From Mycolicibacterium vulneris (GTDB taxonomy: Bacteria; Actinomycetota; Actinomycetes; Mycobacteriales; Mycobacteriaceae), in the NCBI RefSeq assembly GCF_002104765.1, contig NZ_NCXM01000006.1, positions 62,001-126,000 of the forward strand: a stretch of DNA of 64,000 bases. Reading direction: 5' to 3'. Both the position numbers and the translations under genes were made by a program. A model generated the notes under the pieces. That model saw nothing but the letters and a program-made list of their open reading frames with translations, ran no database searches and was not told where the DNA came from. This document shows, piece by piece, positions 61,516 to 64,000 of the stretch (positions are counted from its first letter, which is position 1; every line of letters begins with the position of its first letter).

Positions 61516-62649
61516 TCAGCCGAGTGATCCCTCGGCGGGCGGATAAATCAGTACGCCACGGATATTGGCGCCGGCGTGCATGTCGGCGTAGCCGTCGTTG
61601 ACCTTCTCCAGGGGGTAGGTGCGGGTGACCATGGATTCGAGGTCCACCTGCCCGGCGCTGTACAACTCGAGGATCTTAGGGATGTCGGCACGGGGATTGC
61701 CCGAGCCGTAGAGGGTTCCGACAATCTGCTTCTCGGTCAGGGTGAGGTCCATCAGATTAGCCCGGATCTCCCGTTCCAGCATTGGGTGGATGTTGGTGAC
61801 CACCAGCCGGCCACGCTTGGCCGTCATGGCCAGCGCCTGGCCGACTAGTTGGCCGTCACCGACTCCCATAGCACAGATGAACTTGTCTACGCCGCGGTTC
61901 CAGGTAGCTTCGGCAACAACGGCTTTCGCCTCGTTCCAGTCGGCCGCGGTATGAGTGGCTCCCATCTTGACCGCTTCGGCCCGTTTGTACTCCGAGGGGT
62001 CGATGACGGTGATGGTGCGGGCACCCGCGAGCCGCGCGCCCTGGACTGCCGCGGCGCCGATGCCACCGACCCCGGCGATGGCAACGGTGTCGCCCGGCCT
62101 GACGTTGGCGGCATAGACCGAGGATCCCCAACCGGTGATGAAGCCGCAGCCCAGAAGACAGGCCAGGTCGAGGCGATAGTGGTCCGGGATCTTCACGCAA
62201 CTGGCCTCGTGCACCACGGTGTGGTGGGCAAACGAGCCGATACCGCAGGCCAGCGCGAGGTCGTCGCCACCGAGATGGTGGCGAGCGGTGCCGTCGTGAA
62301 TCTGCATGCCCGAGTAGATCTTTGCGCCGAGGTCGCACAGACTCTGGTGGCCCGTCGAGCACGACGGGCACCGTCCGCACGACGGGATGAAGCTGAACAC
62401 CACGTGGTCGCCCGGCGACAGCCACGACACGTGCTCACCGACGGCCTTGACCACGCCCGCGCCCTCGTGCCCGCCGATGCAGGGCAATCGGATCGGCATG
62501 TCGCCGGTGACGAGATGGTCGTCGGAGTGACACATGCCCGAAGCGTGTAGTTCGATCAGCGCCTCGGTCGCCTTCGGCGCGTCGAGCTCGATGGACTCGA
62601 TGGACCAGGGTGTGTTGCGTTCGAACAAGACCGCTGCTTGAGTCTGCAC
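61516..62649 (-). CDS. NDMA-dependent-type zinc alcohol dehydrogenase
   Basis: A 377-residue medium-chain dehydrogenase. Catalytic zinc residues are in GMCHSDDH, GGHEGAGVV and LLGCGFITGWG; structural zinc Cys are in CGRCPSCSTGHQSLC; IAGVGGIGAAAVQGARLAG binds the nucleotide. The sequence fits the actinobacterial NDMA-dependent family, in which NAD is bound firmly and electrons leave through mycofactocin. GTG 62649 has AAGGGA six bases upstream and is preferred over a longer frame to 62694. Sixteen bases separate it from the aldehyde dehydrogenase upstream, so alcohol and aldehyde oxidation are coupled. Confidence 0.9.
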   Translation of the reverse strand: MQTQAAVLFERNTPWSIESIELDAPKATEALIELHASGMCHSDDHLVTGDMPIRLPCIGGHEGAGVVKAVGEHVSWLSPGDHVVFSFIPSCGRCPSCSTGHQSLCDLGAKIYSGMQIHDGTARHHLGGDDLALACGIGSFAHHTVVHEASCVKIPDHYRLDLACLLGCGFITGWGSSVYAANVRPGDTVAIAGVGGIGAAAVQGARLAGARTITVIDPSEYKRAEAVKMGATHTAADWNEAKAVVAEATWNRGVDKFICAMGVGDGQLVGQALAMTAKRGRLVVTNIHPMLEREIRANLMDLTLTEKQIVGTLYGSGNPRADIPKILELYSAGQVDLESMVTRTYPLEKVNDGYADMHAGANIRGVLIYPPAEGSLG

Positions 62650-62665
62650 TGGAATCCCTTCCGGC

Positions 62666-64000
62666 TCAACGGATGATGGCTTGATGCTCGACAAACCCGG
62701 CGATGCCCTCGGGGCCCCCCTCGCGGCCGATGCCGGACTGCTTGAATCCGCCGAACGGGCTGGCGAAGTCGAGCACGGCGGTCGAGTTGACGGCCACTGA
62801 ACCCACCAGCAGCTGGGCCGCCACCGCCGCCGCCCGTTCCGCGTCGGCAGACCACACCGCGCCGACCAGCCCGTACCGGGAGTCGTTGGCGATGGCCACC
62901 GCCTCAGCGACGTCGTCGGCGCCGGTGTCGTCGTAGGCGATCACGACCGCGACCGGTCCGAAGACCTCTTCGCGGGCGATCTCCATGTCGTTGGTCGCGG
63001 CGACGACCGCGGGAGAGAGGAACCACCCTGGACGGTTGGGCCGCTCGCCGCCGACCAACACGGTGGCGCCGTCCTGCCGCGCGCGCCGCAGGAACCCCTC
63101 GACCCTGTCGCGCGCAGCCTCGTTGATCAGCGGACCGATATCGGTGGCCCGGTCGGCGGGATCCCCGACGATCAGCTCGGCGACGGCGGCCGTCAGTGCG
63201 GCCACAAATTCGTCGTAGCGGCTGCGCGGCAACACGATTCGCGTCAGAGCGGCGCACAGCTGACCGTTGTTGCCCATCACGCCGGCGACCAAACCCGGCA
63301 CCGTCGTCTCAAGCGGCGCATCGGGCAGCACGATGGCCGCGGACTTGCCGCCCAGTTCGGTGCTGCAGCGGCGGATTCGGGAGCCACACGACGCTGCGAT
63401 CCTGGCACCGACGGCCGTCGAGCCGGTGAAGCTGACCTTGTCGACCCCCGGATGTTCGGTGAGCAGCTCGCCGGTTTCAGCGCCCCCGTTGACGACGTTG
63501 ACGACTCCGTCGGGCAGTCCAGCTTCCTCGATCGCCTCCATCAGCACGCCGAATTCGAGCGGGGCATCGGGCGCCGGCTTGAGCACCACTGTGCACCCCG
63601 CCGCCAGGGCGGGACCGAGCTTTAGCGCTGCGATGAACAGCGGTGTGTTCCATGGCACGATGGCGCCGACCACGCCGACGGGAAGCTGACGCACCTCGAC
63701 GGTGCCGCCCGTCACCGATGGACGGGTGGTCGAGAAGGGATAGTGCGGGGTGATCGACGCGTAGGCGCGCAGCACGCCGACCGCGGTGATGACCTGACCG
63801 AAGGTGCTCCAGGATCGCGGCGAGCCGATCTCCGCGGTGGTCAGGTCGGCCAGTTCACCCTTGCGGGCGCTCAGCGCGTCGGCGAGTCGCCCCAATGCGG
63901 CACCGCGATCGGCAGGAGCGACCCGCCCCCACGACTGCAGCGCGCCGCGGGCGGCGGCGACCGCGGCGCCCACGTCGTCGGGGCCGGCAATACCGACGGT
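62666..64000 (-). CDS. Aldehyde dehydrogenase, N-terminus cut by window edge
   Basis: At least 444 residues of an ALDH; the frame runs open through the window end at 64000. IVPWNTPLFIAALKLGPAL and VSFTGSTAVGARI form the cofactor site, TELGGKSAAIVLPD carries Glu and MGNNGQLCAALTRIV the nucleophilic Cys. PFGGFKQSGIGREGGPEGI is the C-terminal signature. It likely oxidises the aldehyde made by the adjacent alcohol dehydrogenase. The start codon is outside the window. Confidence 0.93.
   Translation of the reverse strand, partial: TVGIAGPDDVGAAVAAARGALQSWGRVAPADRGAALGRLADALSARKGELADLTTAEIGSPRSWSTFGQVITAVGVLRAYASITPHYPFSTTRPSVTGGTVEVRQLPVGVVGAIVPWNTPLFIAALKLGPALAAGCTVVLKPAPDAPLEFGVLMEAIEEAGLPDGVVNVVNGGAETGELLTEHPGVDKVSFTGSTAVGARIAASCGSRIRRCSTELGGKSAAIVLPDAPLETTVPGLVAGVMGNNGQLCAALTRIVLPRSRYDEFVAALTAAVAELIVGDPADRATDIGPLINEAARDRVEGFLRRARQDGATVLVGGERPNRPGWFLSPAVVAATNDMEIAREEVFGPVAVVIAYDDTGADDVAEAVAIANDSRYGLVGAVWSADAERAAAVAAQLLVGSVAVNSTAVLDFASPFGGFKQSGIGREGGPEGIAGFVEHQAIIR

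Overview
The window is high-GC DNA that reads as a fast-growing Mycobacterium (Mycolicibacterium-type) or a close mycolic-acid actinomycete. The evidence is the dense set of FadE, FadD and lipid-transfer-type genes, four SDR proteins with the insertion typical of mycofactocin-coupled enzymes, an NDMA-dependent-type alcohol dehydrogenase, P450s with a [3Fe-4S] ferredoxin, many GTG starts and many ATGA/GTGA gene overlaps. I see no rRNA, tRNA, insertion sequence, CRISPR array or phage gene. Almost every gene is catabolic, so this looks like one large island for breaking down an unidentified carbon skeleton as CoA thioesters.

Layout. 1-3524: a cut thiolase (-) diverges from a MaoC hydratase / thiolase-fold / acyl-CoA ligase operon. 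3535-5177: a regulator made of two fused TetR units plus a small protein, divergent from an amidohydrolase (5299-6498). 6495-12681: acyl-CoA dehydrogenases, including a two-domain fusion, with a ferredoxin. 12775-20058: a plus-strand beta-oxidation operon (ligase, two crotonases, SDR, double-hotdog dehydratase, dehydrogenase, alpha/beta hydrolase). 32085-20221: thirteen minus-strand genes, mostly overlapping or separated by fewer than 35 bases, joining a Rieske oxygenase alpha/beta pair to a thiolase-fold/DUF35 pair, ligase, crotonase, aldehyde dehydrogenase, flavin reductase, luciferase-like oxidoreductase, hydrolase and thioesterase. 32284-40525: an eight-gene plus-strand operon starting with a hydrolase-hydratase-aldolase trio of the meta-cleavage type and continuing with an alpha/beta acyl-CoA dehydrogenase, thiolase-fold protein, ligase and SDR. 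40535-44449: thioesterase, fused CoA-transferase and a TetR regulator. 44586-49797: amidohydrolase with a second thiolase-fold/DUF35 pair, a TetR regulator and an unrecognised 359-residue protein. 50062-58601: two P450 operons that converge. 58718-64000: a Gfo/Idh/MocA oxidoreductase, a cupin-like protein, an SDR lacking most of its catalytic residues, an alcohol dehydrogenase and a cut aldehyde dehydrogenase.

How it may work together. Oxygenases (two P450s, the Rieske enzyme, perhaps the luciferase-like enzyme with the flavin reductase) would hydroxylate or open rings. Five ligases and a CoA-transferase would make thioesters. Eight dehydrogenase genes, four crotonases, two MaoC-type hydratases and several SDRs would do beta-oxidation-like steps. 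Four thiolase-fold proteins lack the nucleophilic Cys and carry Tyr-Asp where thiolases have His-Asp, which points to retro-aldol cleavage like the Ltp2/ChsH2 steroid side-chain aldolases. The substrate cannot be named from sequence.

The promoters carry at least four recurring operator-like motifs that tie distant operons together: TGTCAGA sites (5.2, 7.7 and 32.1-32.3 kb), AGTTNACCWAGT sites (8.1, 12.7 and 49.9 kb), TAACGYTAGYGTCA sites (48.6 and 58.7 kb) and TAATG-N6-YATTA sites (41.2 and 44.5 kb). Together with three TetR-family genes they suggest a layered regulon. No non-coding stretch exceeds 300 bases; the larger gaps are described as features.
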